The position numbers and the translations under genes are program-made. Below are positions 6,979 to 15,681 of a stretch of DNA of 45,121 nt, in pieces. The stretch's first letter is position 1. The number at the start of each line of letters is the position of its first letter. A model generated the notes under the pieces. The model was not told the origin of the DNA and made no database searches. It saw only the letters and a list, made by a program, of their open reading frames with translations. This DNA is from Clostridiales bacterium (lineage in GTDB: Bacteria; Bacillota; Clostridia; Mahellales; Mahellaceae), in the NCBI GenBank assembly GCA_030156435.1, contig JASGMM010000008.1, positions 1 through 45,121 of the forward strand, in the 5' to 3' direction.

Positions 6979-9504
6979 TTCAACAGATTTTAATACTCTT
7001 ATCCTTTTGCTTCTGGCGTATTTCTTAACAATTTCCCACCACATTGTCGATACCGCAGCTATAGCGATTGCCCCAACCAAATATGGCAAAGGCAATGGAT
7101 TCGTGCTTACGATATTATTTAAAGTGGGTATATAGAGGATTGCCAAAAGGCCCAAAACAATCCCCGCATTGATATAACCGATGACTTTATCTCTCAACTT
7201 AAACATATCTTTAAATATGCTGTCTATGTTGGACCTATTAACGTATACCAGCAATAAATTCGCAAATATGAGTATCGTTAATGAGAAGCTTCTGGCCATA
7301 TTCTGCGTAATGCCACTTCGCATCATATACATATACGGAATGAACAATGCGGCAAAAATGGTTGTACCTTGCAATAAAGCTTTTGTTAGCCACTTTGTCG
7401 TGATCAACGGTTCGGATTTTGGCCTAGGCTTTCTGTTCATTATGTCAGGTTCCTCCGGCTGGCGCTCGAATACTATAGAGCACGTAGGGTCTATAATCAG
7501 CTCCAATAATACCACATGTGTAGGAAGCAAAAGCAGCGGTAAGTGCAATAGCGGCGTCAGCACAGCGGTTAAGGCTATGGGTATATGAACGCACAATATA
7601 TACTCGAAAGCCTTCTTGATATTATCGTATATCCTGCGGCCATTCCTTATAGAATCCACGATTGTCGTAAAATTATCATCCAGCAAAATCATATCGGCGG
7701 CTTCTTTTGCAACGCCTGTGCCGCGTTTACCCATAGCAATGCCTATATCGGCATACTTTAACGCCGGCGCGTCGTTGACGCCGTCTCCCGTCATCGCTAC
7801 CACTTCACCGATATCCTTGAAAGCCTTTACTATGCGCATTTTATGCCTTGGTATTACGCGGGCAAAGATATTCGTATTTACTATCCTGTTTTTTAATTCT
7901 TCATCGGTCATTTCTTCCAATTCTTGCCCCGTAATTACATTTTCATAATTTTGTATGCCGATTTCTTTAGCTATGGATTGAGCGGTAATACCATTATCAC
8001 CTGTAATCATTATAACCCTTATCCCCGCCTTGTTGCAAACATCTATGGCATCCGGCACAACCTCTCGCGGCGGATCGGCCAAACCTATCAATCCCAAGAG
8101 CCTCATCTGATTTTCATCAAGGCCTTTGGGGATATCATTCATATCGTCGTTTATTGCCACGGCTATAACCCTGTAACCTTTTGAAGCCATTTCGATTTGG
8201 CGGTTTTCTACGGTTTTCATGTCTTCATCATTTAAATGGCATAACGGTATTATTGATTCGGGTGAACCTTTCGCGGCGAGTGTAGGCTTACCATCCAATT
8301 CCCATACATGCCCCATCATTTTTGATTCGGAACTGAACGGATACTCGAAGATGAGTTTATGCGAAAATGCATCTTTTATATTCATACCGTTTTTTATTCC
8401 GCACTCTATGATGGCTTTTTCCATGGGGTCATAGGATTCCTCTTCGCAGGCTAAAACAGCCCATTCTATGACGCTTACGCCTTTCTCGTCAGTTTTATCA
8501 TAAAAATCATAAATATCCCTGACTTCCATCTGGTTTTTTGTAAGAGTACCGGTTTTGTCAACACACAAAACAGATATGGCGCCAAGGGTTTCTATAGCAG
8601 GTATTCTCCTTACCAAAGCATTTCGTTTAGCCAGCCGCCATGCGCCCATAGCAAGGAAAACAGTCAGAACCACTGGAAATTCCTCCGGTATCATGGCCAT
8701 CGTTACCGTAATAGCTGAGAGCAGCCCGTCTATGAAACTCTTTTGATGTACGAATGTAACGGCGAATACTAATATAAATAAGCCGATACTTACATAAAGG
8801 CTCGCTTTTATCAGTTGCTTCGTCTGCATTTCCAGCGGCGTGGATTGTTCAGGCGCGGCGTTTATGTCGGCACCTATTTTGCCATACTCCGTCTGTAAGC
8901 CTATAGCCGTGACCCGCACGATTGCTGAGCCGTTTATCACGGTTGTCCCGGCATAGCAATAATTTTTCTTCCAATATTCTTTTTCATCCGCAGCATCTGT
9001 TTCTGCATTCTTCCAGCTTATTTGGGATTCACCCGTTAGGGTGGATTCATCCATGCCAAGGTCATGCATTTCAATGATTTGGCCATCCGCGGACACAATG
9101 TCTCCTTCTTTGAGAAGCATTATGTCGCCGACAGTTAATTCATTGCTATCTATGGTTACTAGCTCGTTATTCCTAACGACGGTTATTTTGGGCGACGACA
9201 AATCCTTTAGGGCGTCTAAAGTCTTATCTGTCCGCCATTCTTGGAAAAAGCTTATGCCTGTCACCACCGCGACAAAAAACATCATTATAATACCGTCTCT
9301 GTATTCTCCCAGAAAGAAATAAATGAACGCCGTGCCAAAAAGCAGTGCCAGCATCGGCTCCTTAAATACGGATAAAATGCGTGAAAGCAATGTTTTCTTC
9401 TTTTTAGGTACCAACTCATTCTTCCCGTATTTTAACTGCAAATCCATAACTTCATCGTCAGTGAGTCCGGTGTAATCTCCTTCAAAACCGTTTATCTTTG
9501 CCAT
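6976..9504 (-). CDS. Cation-transporting P-type ATPase, PEEFP type
   Basis: An 842-residue P2-like ATPase. It has an N-terminal cation-ATPase domain (about 10-75), TGES at 157-160, PEEFP in M4 at 273-277, phosphorylated Asp D316 in CVDKTGT and hinge GDGVNDAPAL. M6 carries LELIIDPTCS. PEEFP in place of PEGLP, together with DPT in M6, separates it from classical SERCA-type pumps, so the ion cannot be named with confidence; Ca2+, Mn2+ or another divalent ion are candidates. GGAGG lies 7 bases before the ATG. It has its own TTGCAT-17-TATAAT promoter, flanked by two inverted-repeat operators, so it is likely repressor-controlled. The M-box of mgtA starts at its stop codon. Confidence 0.88.
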   Translation of the reverse strand: MAKINGFEGDYTGLTDDEVMDLQLKYGKNELVPKKKKTLLSRILSVFKEPMLALLFGTAFIYFFLGEYRDGIIMMFFVAVVTGISFFQEWRTDKTLDALKDLSSPKITVVRNNELVTIDSNELTVGDIMLLKEGDIVSADGQIIEMHDLGMDESTLTGESQISWKNAETDAADEKEYWKKNYCYAGTTVINGSAIVRVTAIGLQTEYGKIGADINAAPEQSTPLEMQTKQLIKASLYVSIGLFILVFAVTFVHQKSFIDGLLSAITVTMAMIPEEFPVVLTVFLAMGAWRLAKRNALVRRIPAIETLGAISVLCVDKTGTLTKNQMEVRDIYDFYDKTDEKGVSVIEWAVLACEEESYDPMEKAIIECGIKNGMNIKDAFSHKLIFEYPFSSESKMMGHVWELDGKPTLAAKGSPESIIPLCHLNDEDMKTVENRQIEMASKGYRVIAVAINDDMNDIPKGLDENQMRLLGLIGLADPPREVVPDAIDVCNKAGIRVIMITGDNGITAQSIAKEIGIQNYENVITGQELEEMTDEELKNRIVNTNIFARVIPRHKMRIVKAFKDIGEVVAMTGDGVNDAPALKYADIGIAMGKRGTGVAKEAADMILLDDNFTTIVDSIRNGRRIYDNIKKAFEYILCVHIPIALTAVLTPLLHLPLLLLPTHVVLLELIIDPTCSIVFERQPEEPDIMNRKPRPKSEPLITTKWLTKALLQGTTIFAALFIPYMYMMRSGITQNMARSFSLTILIFANLLLVYVNRSNIDSIFKDMFKLRDKVIGYINAGIVLGLLAILYIPTLNNIVSTNPLPLPYLVGAIAIAAVSTMWWEIVKKYARSKRIRVLKSVE

Positions 9505-9531
9505 TATTATCCTCCAGCCTGAATTATTCTA

Positions 9532-9551
9532 TTGATATCAATTGATAGCAA
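9532..9551. promoter_or_regulatory. Operator O1, downstream of the promoter
   Basis: A 20-bp imperfect inverted repeat TTGATATCAATTGATAGCAA, with half-sites TTGNTATC. It lies between the predicted transcription start (about 9559) and the RBS of the PEEFP-type ATPase. The same half-site recurs in O2. This is the position expected for a repressor roadblock. The cognate regulator is not in the window. Confidence 0.5.
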
Positions 9552-9565
9552 AAGCATTACGATAT

Positions 9566-9594
9566 ATTATATGCTTATGCTTTAGAAAATGCAA
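9566..9594 (-). promoter_or_regulatory. Sigma-A promoter of the PEEFP-type ATPase
   Basis: On the minus strand -35 TTGCAT (9594-9589), a 17-base spacer and a perfect -10 TATAAT (9571-9566). The predicted start is near 9559, about 55 bases before the ATG. Confidence 0.7.
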
Positions 9595-9627
9595 TATATA
9601 GCGCAAAAAAATTAAGCTATCGCAGAA

Positions 9628-9660
9628 TTGTTATCAATTATCGTTATTAATTGATAACAA
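9628..9660. promoter_or_regulatory. Operator O2, long inverted repeat upstream of the promoter
   Basis: TTGTTATCAATTA (9628-9640) and TAATTGATAACAA (9648-9660) are perfect 13-bp inverted arms around a 7-base centre. They lie about 35 bases upstream of the -35 box. The half-site matches O1. Read on the minus strand it also contains repeated GATAAT/GATAAC-like hexamers, reminiscent of a Fur-type box. Two sites astride one promoter would suit cooperative or looping repression. Fur control is inference only. Confidence 0.5.
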
Positions 9661-9935
9661 AACACATATACATTTGATATTCTTTAGTAACTGAAGAGCT
9701 TATTTAGATTACCATTGGGACAATGACATCTAAATTCATAAGATGAATCCAAACTGCATGATGTAAATGAAGTGATATGAAGTCGAAGAATGCCTTGAAG
9801 GCGACCTTGCGTCGCTACAGGCTTGACATATATATCGAGCCTGTAGCAGGCGTAGGCTTTTTATCCTTGCCAAAAAGTGAGGGAGGTAGATTATTGCATA
9901 AAATGGAGTCAATCTATTGGAGTTATGTATAAATA
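9661..9935. other. Gene-free interval with one hairpin
   Basis: No convincing gene. GCTACAGGCT (9814-9823) and AGCCTGTAGC (9838-9847) form a perfect 10-bp stem downstream of the Ca2+ ATPase stop on its strand. It lacks a T run there, so termination is possible but not clear. The words GCGTAGGCTTT at 9850-9860 also occur in repeat copy A. The rest is AT-rich and featureless to me. Confidence 0.4.
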
Positions 9936-12572
9936 TTATAATATTAGACTATTTATTGTAAATTCTATTATCGAAAATAACACAACCACAAACCAATCCC
10001 CATATCCCAGAGCATATGTCTTAAAGATAGCGGATAAAAATGGTATATAGATCACTGCTATAGTCAGTACTAAAGAGGCTAAATTGGCCAATATGAGATA
10101 TGGGTTGCTGAAGAAACCTACTTCAAATATATTGCTTGTTTCCGATTTGCTTTCAAAAGAGTAGATGAGTTCGGCGATGACCAAGGTGATGAAAGCCACT
10201 GTTCTAGCCTTTGCAATATTTCCACCTGAAGTATATAGCATGACCATAAAAGCAGCTAAAGAGCTGGCTCCGATCAAAAAACCCGATAGGGCGATACTGG
10301 TGCCCAATCCTCTGGAGAAAATGCCTTCATCTCCTTTGCGGGGAGGCCTGTTCATAATGCCTTTATCCGGCGGTTCTACACCCAGCGCTAAAGCGGGCAA
10401 TCCATCAGTTACCAGGTTTACCCATAATATTTGGATAGGAACCAATGGTATGGGCATACCCCAGAATGCCGCCGCGGCCATCATTAAGATTTCTCCTAAA
10501 TTACAGGATAGAAGATAACGTATAAATTTTCTGATATTATCATATATTATGCGGCCTTCCTCGATAGCGTTGACTATGGTAGAAAAGTTATCATCCAATA
10601 ATACCATTTCAGAAGCTTCTTTGGCTACATCGGTTCCGCTTTTGCCCATAGCTATGCCTATATTGGCCTCTTTTAGAGCCGGAGCGTCGTTTACGCCATC
10701 GCCGGTCATGGCTACGATATTACGCCTGCTTTTATAGGCGCGCACGATCTTGAGTTTGTGTTTTGGCGTTACCCTTGCGAAGACCGTTATATCAGAAACT
10801 TTATTTTCTAAATCCTTATCGGACATCTCTTCTATTTGATCGCCTGTGAGGACATTATTCTCTTTGGCGTTCATGCCCAATTCCCTGGCTATTGCCATAG
10901 CGGTGTTTTTGTGATCGCCGGTAATGATCACGGGTTTGATCCCAGCACCATAACAGTTTTTTATAGATTTGATAGCCTCAGCCTTCGGAGGATCGATCAT
11001 GCCTTCTAGACCGACGAATATAAGGTTCTCTTCTATCGCCGGGCTTAGCTTACTTTTGGGCGAAAAATCTATTTTTTTATAGGCAAAGGCTAATACCCTC
11101 AGAGCTTGGCCGGCCAGCCTGTCGTTTATATTCAACAAGGTTCTCTTTTGAGTGCCGGTCAGCATTGAAACGCCGCTAGCGTCTAACTTTTGCGCGCAAA
11201 TATTTATGATTTTGTCCGGCGCGCCTTTTACTAAGAGGTAGTAGCCATTCCTTTCCTTGTATATCACGCTCATTCGTTTTCTATCCGAGCCAAAAGGGAT
11301 CTCGGCTATACGCGCAAAATGGCCTGCGGTTTTTTGGTCTATTCCGGCTTTTTTAGATGCGATCAAAACAGCCGCGTCGGTCGGGTCGCCGGAAATCTCG
11401 CCGTTTTTATATTCGGCGTTGTTGCACAGCGCGCCTATCATGAGTAATGTCTGAAGAGGCGTATAGTTGTTGGGGTTTATAGGACCTTTATCGGTTAAAA
11501 AGCCTCCCTTGATGTCATAGCCGCTGCCTGTGACATCGATCATAGTATCACCCGCGAATATCTTCTTTACGGTCATTTTGTTTTCTGTAAGCGTGCCAGT
11601 TTTATCTGAGCATATTACATTTATGCTTCCCAATGTTTCTACCGCCGATAACTTGCGTATTAAGACGTTGCGCTTTAACATCCGCTGAACGCCTATGGCT
11701 AAAGAGACCGTCACTATAGCCGGTAAACCCTCCGGTATGGCTGCTACGGCCAGGCTTACGCCGAACAGGAACATATTGTATACAGGTTCTCCGTGGTATA
11801 TACCGGCGACGGTAATCAATGCGCATACGCCAAGGCATATTAATACGAGTTCACGGCCTATCCGGTCCAAACGTTTTTGAAGGGGGGTGGGTTCTTTATC
11901 GACGTTTTGCAGTAAATCAGCTATGCCGCCCATCTCGGTCTGCATACCTGTTTTAAGAACGATGGCTTTGCCCCTGCCCATAGTCAGAGTCGTGCCCATA
12001 AAGAGCTTATGTTCTTTTGTAATGGTTTCTGCTATTTGATTTGTTTTGATAGGTATTTTTTCTACGGGTACAGATTCGCCGGTTAATATGGACTCATCGG
12101 CCTGTACATTGACAGCTTCAATTAAGGCGCAGTCGGCCGGGACCCTACTGCCGGTTTCTAATATGATTATATCTCCGGGTACTACTTCTCTGGCCGGGAT
12201 ATTTTTTACTGAGCTATCCCTCAGCACTGAAGCATGAGGGGCGGATAGGTCGGTTAACGCCTCCATGGATTTCTCAGCCCGGTATTCCTGAATAAATCCT
12301 AAAAAGGCATTCATGACGATGATTATAACTATTGTGACTGCATCGGCTATTTCGCCGAGAAAGTAGGAGATCAATGTGGCTGCCAGCAGGACCATTGTGA
12401 TGAAGTCCTTAAATTGGTCTAAAAATAATGACAGCACTGATATTTTTTTCGTTTTTGTTAACTCATTGGGACCGTATCTTTTTAACCGCTGTTCCGCTTC
12501 TTTTTGCGATAGGCCATTGAAAAGCCTTATCTGCAGGTCGTTATTCGAAAAAATCCTTTCTTCTCTTATCAT
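9936..12572 (-). CDS. Calcium-translocating P-type ATPase, SERCA/PMR1 type
   Basis: An 878-residue P2A ATPase that probably exports Ca2+ from the cytoplasm. It has an N-terminal cation-ATPase domain (about 10-80), TGES at 164-167, IPEGLPA in M4 at 279-285, phosphorylated Asp D323 in CSDKTGT and hinge GDGVNDAPAL. M6 has NLVTDGLPALALG, which supplies Asn/Thr/Asp ligands for Ca2+ in the SERCA family. The closest named relatives are Bacillus YloB-like pumps. I start at the ATG 7 bases after AAGGAG; a nearer ATG two codons upstream is too close to the RBS, and a longer 927-codon frame has no RBS. It is transcribed divergently from the membrane protein at 12775. Confidence 0.93.
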   Translation of the reverse strand: MIREERIFSNNDLQIRLFNGLSQKEAEQRLKRYGPNELTKTKKISVLSLFLDQFKDFITMVLLAATLISYFLGEIADAVTIVIIIVMNAFLGFIQEYRAEKSMEALTDLSAPHASVLRDSSVKNIPAREVVPGDIIILETGSRVPADCALIEAVNVQADESILTGESVPVEKIPIKTNQIAETITKEHKLFMGTTLTMGRGKAIVLKTGMQTEMGGIADLLQNVDKEPTPLQKRLDRIGRELVLICLGVCALITVAGIYHGEPVYNMFLFGVSLAVAAIPEGLPAIVTVSLAIGVQRMLKRNVLIRKLSAVETLGSINVICSDKTGTLTENKMTVKKIFAGDTMIDVTGSGYDIKGGFLTDKGPINPNNYTPLQTLLMIGALCNNAEYKNGEISGDPTDAAVLIASKKAGIDQKTAGHFARIAEIPFGSDRKRMSVIYKERNGYYLLVKGAPDKIINICAQKLDASGVSMLTGTQKRTLLNINDRLAGQALRVLAFAYKKIDFSPKSKLSPAIEENLIFVGLEGMIDPPKAEAIKSIKNCYGAGIKPVIITGDHKNTAMAIARELGMNAKENNVLTGDQIEEMSDKDLENKVSDITVFARVTPKHKLKIVRAYKSRRNIVAMTGDGVNDAPALKEANIGIAMGKSGTDVAKEASEMVLLDDNFSTIVNAIEEGRIIYDNIRKFIRYLLSCNLGEILMMAAAAFWGMPIPLVPIQILWVNLVTDGLPALALGVEPPDKGIMNRPPRKGDEGIFSRGLGTSIALSGFLIGASSLAAFMVMLYTSGGNIAKARTVAFITLVIAELIYSFESKSETSNIFEVGFFSNPYLILANLASLVLTIAVIYIPFLSAIFKTYALGYGDWFVVVLFSIIEFTINSLIL

Positions 12573-12706
12573 AAGCATGCTCCTTTCGTGGACTAGCATA
12601 TATAGATTTATATGAAGATAAACCAACGAATATAACCTGAATATAATAGGAGTTTTGTGCTGATATCCTTTTGACCTCGCCCTAGATGCGATAAGGTAGG
12701 GGGTCT

Positions 12707-12736
12707 TTGATTGTAACACTATATAATCATTATAAA
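12707..12736 (+). promoter_or_regulatory. Candidate promoter for the YtaF/MntP-like gene
   Basis: TTGATT (12707-12712), an 18-base spacer and TATAAA (12731-12736), about 38 bases before the ATG at 12775. The interval 12573-12774 otherwise holds only a weak GACC/GGTC stem (12673-12705). Confidence 0.4.
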
Positions 12737-12774
12737 TATAATGTGAATATGATTATGTTGTTGGAGGAATACAG

Positions 12775-13395
12775 ATGCATTTGTTATCTTCATTGCTATT
12801 TGCTTTTTCTGTAACTATCGATAGCTTCGTCGTAGGAGTGGCATATGGGATAAAGAAAATAAGAATTTCTTTGCTTAGTAATTTCTTAATTGCTTTAATA
12901 TCGAGTTTCGGAACGTTTCTGGCCATGTCCGTAGGCTTGTTGATAGCGGCGCTCATGCCTTCAGCTATAGGCAATGCGTTAGGCGGTATTATACTTATTG
13001 TGATAGGCTTACTTTCCATATTGGATTATTTCAAAAAAAGGTGCGAGAAACGAAAAGAAGATATAGATGACGCCGCTGATTTGATAGGTTGTACAGACAT
13101 TTTAGACAATCCGGAAAAAGCGGATGCTGATAGTTCGGGTGATATTGATACAAAAGAAGCTGTAACCTTGGCTTTTGCGTTAACTATAAATAACTTAATC
13201 GTTGGTATAGGGGCAAGTATAAGTGCTCTCAATATTATTTTTACTACATTTTGCACATTTGTTCTTAGCATAGTGATGATTGCGTTCGGAGGCCTAATTG
13301 GTAGACATTATTTAACCAAGGCTCTTGGCGAATATGCATTGCTTGTGTCAGGAATAATAATTATTGCTTTAGGCTTGTATGAGATATTTATATGA
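12775..13395 (+). CDS. ytaF: YtaF/MntP-family membrane protein
   Basis: A 206-residue polytopic protein with about six membrane helices in two similar halves, joined by an acidic cytoplasmic loop (about residues 80-125). The first half has FAFSVTIDSFVVGVAYGIKK and the second has FALTINNLIVGIGAS. These are the duplicated signature segments of the MntP (Mn2+ exporter) superfamily, in the form usual for the sporulation membrane protein YtaF. GGAGG lies 8 bases before the ATG. Length fits YtaF. Whether it moves Mn2+ is not known. It stands divergent to the Ca2+ ATPase, so a divalent-cation role would suit the context, but sporulation is the better-known association. Confidence 0.8.
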   Translation: MHLLSSLLFAFSVTIDSFVVGVAYGIKKIRISLLSNFLIALISSFGTFLAMSVGLLIAALMPSAIGNALGGIILIVIGLLSILDYFKKRCEKRKEDIDDAADLIGCTDILDNPEKADADSSGDIDTKEAVTLAFALTINNLIVGIGASISALNIIFTTFCTFVLSIVMIAFGGLIGRHYLTKALGEYALLVSGIIIIALGLYEIFI

Positions 13396-13629
13396 ATTAT
13401 ATGCTTTTCGGCTTCTTTTACCATGCTCAATCGATTCATAACTTTTCGAACTTTGTACCATCTTTTATTGTCTTTATTTATATAGAGCAATAACAGATGC
13501 GTGTGTGAAGATGAGTGACAGATACAGAATAACCGGTAAGAAATCGTAACGGCGATAATCGGAATATTCCGATGCTATAGATTCAGAAACAAGAGCTATA
13601 ATAAACGAAAGGATATCTACTCGCTCCAC
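13396..13629. other. Gene-free interval with a 16-bp palindrome
   Basis: No gene is supported. A perfect 16-bp palindrome, ATCGGAATATTCCGAT, lies at 13558-13573. It could be a protein-binding site, but no promoter is clear beside it. Confidence 0.35.
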
Positions 13630-13935
13630 TCGAACAGGCTAACGGCCGCAATTCGCATCCGTGTTCAGGCGGCCTGCCTCCGACATCCATGCCTTCGGCC
13701 ACGCCTGTTCAACGTTGCGCTCGCAGAGCGTACAGCAAAACGTTCTAAGACCGGCTTCAGGCTATTTGCTTACGCGGCTGGTCGGGCGTCCATGCCTGAC
13801 CTACGCTTGCTCTACGCTGCACTCATTGAGTACGCCTACGCAATATTTCAAGGCGTTCTCAGGCTTTATATCATTTGCATCGCTTAATGTCAGCAGTTCT
13901 AATCACATATTACGAATCGCAAATCCAGCTTATTA
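13630..13935. repeat. Dispersed repeat, copy B
   Basis: This block shares several segments with the left edge of the window: 13637-13665 with the reverse complement of 28-55, 13776-13792 with the reverse complement of 1-17, and 13837-13930 with 85-155 in direct orientation. It is more G+C-rich than its flanks and contains small hairpins (CGCTC/GAGCG near 13710). The plus frame open through it is continuous with the rhomboid gene but has no RBS and unnatural composition, so I treat it as non-coding. Confidence 0.6.
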
Positions 13936-14005
13936 TAGCTTGCATATAAGCAAAGCCGGATATATAATAATATTAACCAAAAGAGGAAAGGCAGGCGATT
14001 GCAAC

Positions 14006-14701
14006 ATGATCCCGCTTAGAGATACCATCCCCAGCAAACATACACCGATAATGACATGGACTATAATAATAATAAACGCCATAGTATTTCTATACCAATC
14101 CTCATTGCCAGACAGGCAGGCTCTGGCCATTGTATATCAATATGCCTTTATTCCTGCGCGTTTGGCTGAATCCTTAAACAACCCCGCAGCATATATACCA
14201 TTATTCACAAGCATGTTCATGCATGGCAATTGGATGCATATAATAAGCAACATGTGGTCTCTGTGGTTATTCGGCGATAATGTAGAGGATAAAATGGGAG
14301 CCATGCGATTTCTTATATTTTACATATTATGCGGCTTAATAGCCGGTTTGGCTCATTTCCTCTCTGGCCCCAATTCTACCGTGCCTACGCTTGGCGCATC
14401 AGGAGCTATAGCCGGGGTAATGGGAGCATATTTTGTGCTGTTCCCTCACTCAAGGATCATCACCTTGATACCTTTCATAATACCGTTTTTTATATATGTT
14501 CCATCCGCTGTATTCTTATTCGTGTGGTTCATGAGCCAGCTATACTCCGGCATTATAGAAGGCATAGCGGGCAGGGCTGTAGGCGGAGTGGCCTGGTGGG
14601 CACATATATTCGGTTTCTTGGGAGGCATTCTTTTATACAGGATATTCATAAGGCGTAAGAATTCTTACCCAATATGGGACGACGAATATTGGCCATGGTA
14701 A
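14006..14701 (+). CDS. Rhomboid family intramembrane serine protease
   Basis: A 231-residue polytopic membrane protein. The rhomboid catalytic dyad is visible: Ser132 in GASGAIAGVMG and His200 in AHIFGFLGG. The conserved HGNWMHIISNM box in helix 2 is at 73-83 (His73, His78, Asn82). It cleaves within or next to membrane segments of client proteins. I choose the ATG at 14006; a purine-rich stretch (AGGAAAGG) lies upstream at a longer than usual spacing, and the 115 codons open before it translate a dispersed repeat. A C-terminal tail, DDEYWPW, is acidic and aromatic. It is followed 28 bases later by a membrane-anchored protease gene, a probable two-gene operon. Confidence 0.92.
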   Translation: MIPLRDTIPSKHTPIMTWTIIIINAIVFLYQSSLPDRQALAIVYQYAFIPARLAESLNNPAAYIPLFTSMFMHGNWMHIISNMWSLWLFGDNVEDKMGAMRFLIFYILCGLIAGLAHFLSGPNSTVPTLGASGAIAGVMGAYFVLFPHSRIITLIPFIIPFFIYVPSAVFLFVWFMSQLYSGIIEGIAGRAVGGVAWWAHIFGFLGGILLYRIFIRRKNSYPIWDDEYWPW

Positions 14702-14729
14702 TTTTATATTTCAAAAGGAGGTATAGAGT

Positions 14730-15557
14730 ATGTTCTTTGATTTACTGTTTCTATTCATAGTAATCTCGGCTTTACAGCCAGTAATGAAACAAAAGATGTT
14801 GGAAGCTTCCAGGCAAAGATTAATATATGACATAGAAAAAAAGCATAACTCTAGAGTCATAGCTATGATACATCGCCAGGAAACCATGAGTATACTGGGC
14901 TTTCCAGTAATGCGCTACATAGACATAGACGACTCCGAAAGGGTTATACGGGCTATACAGATGACCGATCCGGATTTGCCGATAGACCTCATATTGCATA
15001 CTCCCGGCGGGGTGGCTTTAGCCGCTGTTCAAATAGCCCGTGCTCTCAAGAAGCATCCCGGTAAAACAACCGTATATGTACCCCATTATGCCATGTCAGG
15101 CGGCACGCTTATTGCCCTGGCTGCTGATGAAATAATAATGGGCGAGCAATCGGTATTGGGGCCAGTCGACCCGCAGATAGGGCAATATCCGGCGCCATCC
15201 ATCATCAATGTGCTGAAACAAAAACCGCTATCGGCTATCGATGATCAAACCCTCATACTTGCCAATATAGCAGAAAAAGCCATAAATCAGTTAGAAGGCA
15301 GTATAATAGACATTCTGCCTGATCAATATTCCAAGGATGATAAGCAACGTATAGCCAAAATATTGACACAGGGCAATTGGACGCATGACTTCCCTATCAC
15401 AGTTGACGTTGCTAAAAGTCTTGGACTAAATGTAAATACCAATATGCCAAAGGAAATATACCAGCTCATGAATCTGTATCCGCAGCCGGTACGCCAGACA
15501 CCTACTGTGGAATATCTGCCTGGTTATCGCGGCGAACGGGAAAATACTGAAAAATAA
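14730..15557 (+). CDS. ClpP-class membrane-anchored serine protease (SDH family)
   Basis: A 275-residue protein with an N-terminal membrane anchor (about 1-18) followed by a ClpP/crotonase-like fold of the serine dehydrogenase proteinase (SDH) family. HTPGGVALAA (about 89-98) forms the oxyanion region and the nucleophile is the Ser in HYAMSGGTLIALAADE (near 124). The GPVDPQIG motif follows, as in SppA relatives. RBS is AAAGGAGG. It follows the rhomboid gene, and the two may act together in membrane protein or signal peptide turnover; that link is inference. Confidence 0.88.
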   Translation: MFFDLLFLFIVISALQPVMKQKMLEASRQRLIYDIEKKHNSRVIAMIHRQETMSILGFPVMRYIDIDDSERVIRAIQMTDPDLPIDLILHTPGGVALAAVQIARALKKHPGKTTVYVPHYAMSGGTLIALAADEIIMGEQSVLGPVDPQIGQYPAPSIINVLKQKPLSAIDDQTLILANIAEKAINQLEGSIIDILPDQYSKDDKQRIAKILTQGNWTHDFPITVDVAKSLGLNVNTNMPKEIYQLMNLYPQPVRQTPTVEYLPGYRGERENTEK

Positions 15558-15610
15558 GCGCTCACAATCAATTTAGGAGCAGCTTAACATAGACGTTTCG
15601 CTACGGCTAT

Positions 15611-15653
15611 GAAACTGAACCCAAACAACAAAAGATTGCTTGGGTTCAGTTTC
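15611..15653. terminator. Convergent hairpin, 14-bp perfect stem
   Basis: GAAACTGAACCCAA (15611-15624) pairs with TTGGGTTCAGTTTC (15640-15653). It lies between the convergent protease and GH3 genes and probably terminates from both sides, although neither side shows a strong T run. Confidence 0.6.
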
Positions 15654-15681
15654 AAATAATGCCTCGCTCAATACGATTTCA

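Noticed and set aside
12661-12710. Possible yybP-ykoY Mn2+ riboswitch before the YtaF/MntP-like gene
   Set aside because: The conserved GGGGAGUAG-type blocks are absent; only a weak stem is seen.
12572-12719. 49-residue N-terminal extension of the Ca2+ ATPase
   Set aside because: No RBS, and the good AAGGAG lies just before the ATG at 12572.
13661-14005. N-terminal extension of the rhomboid protein
   Set aside because: No RBS, sequence comes from a dispersed repeat, and the rhomboid fold begins at 14006.
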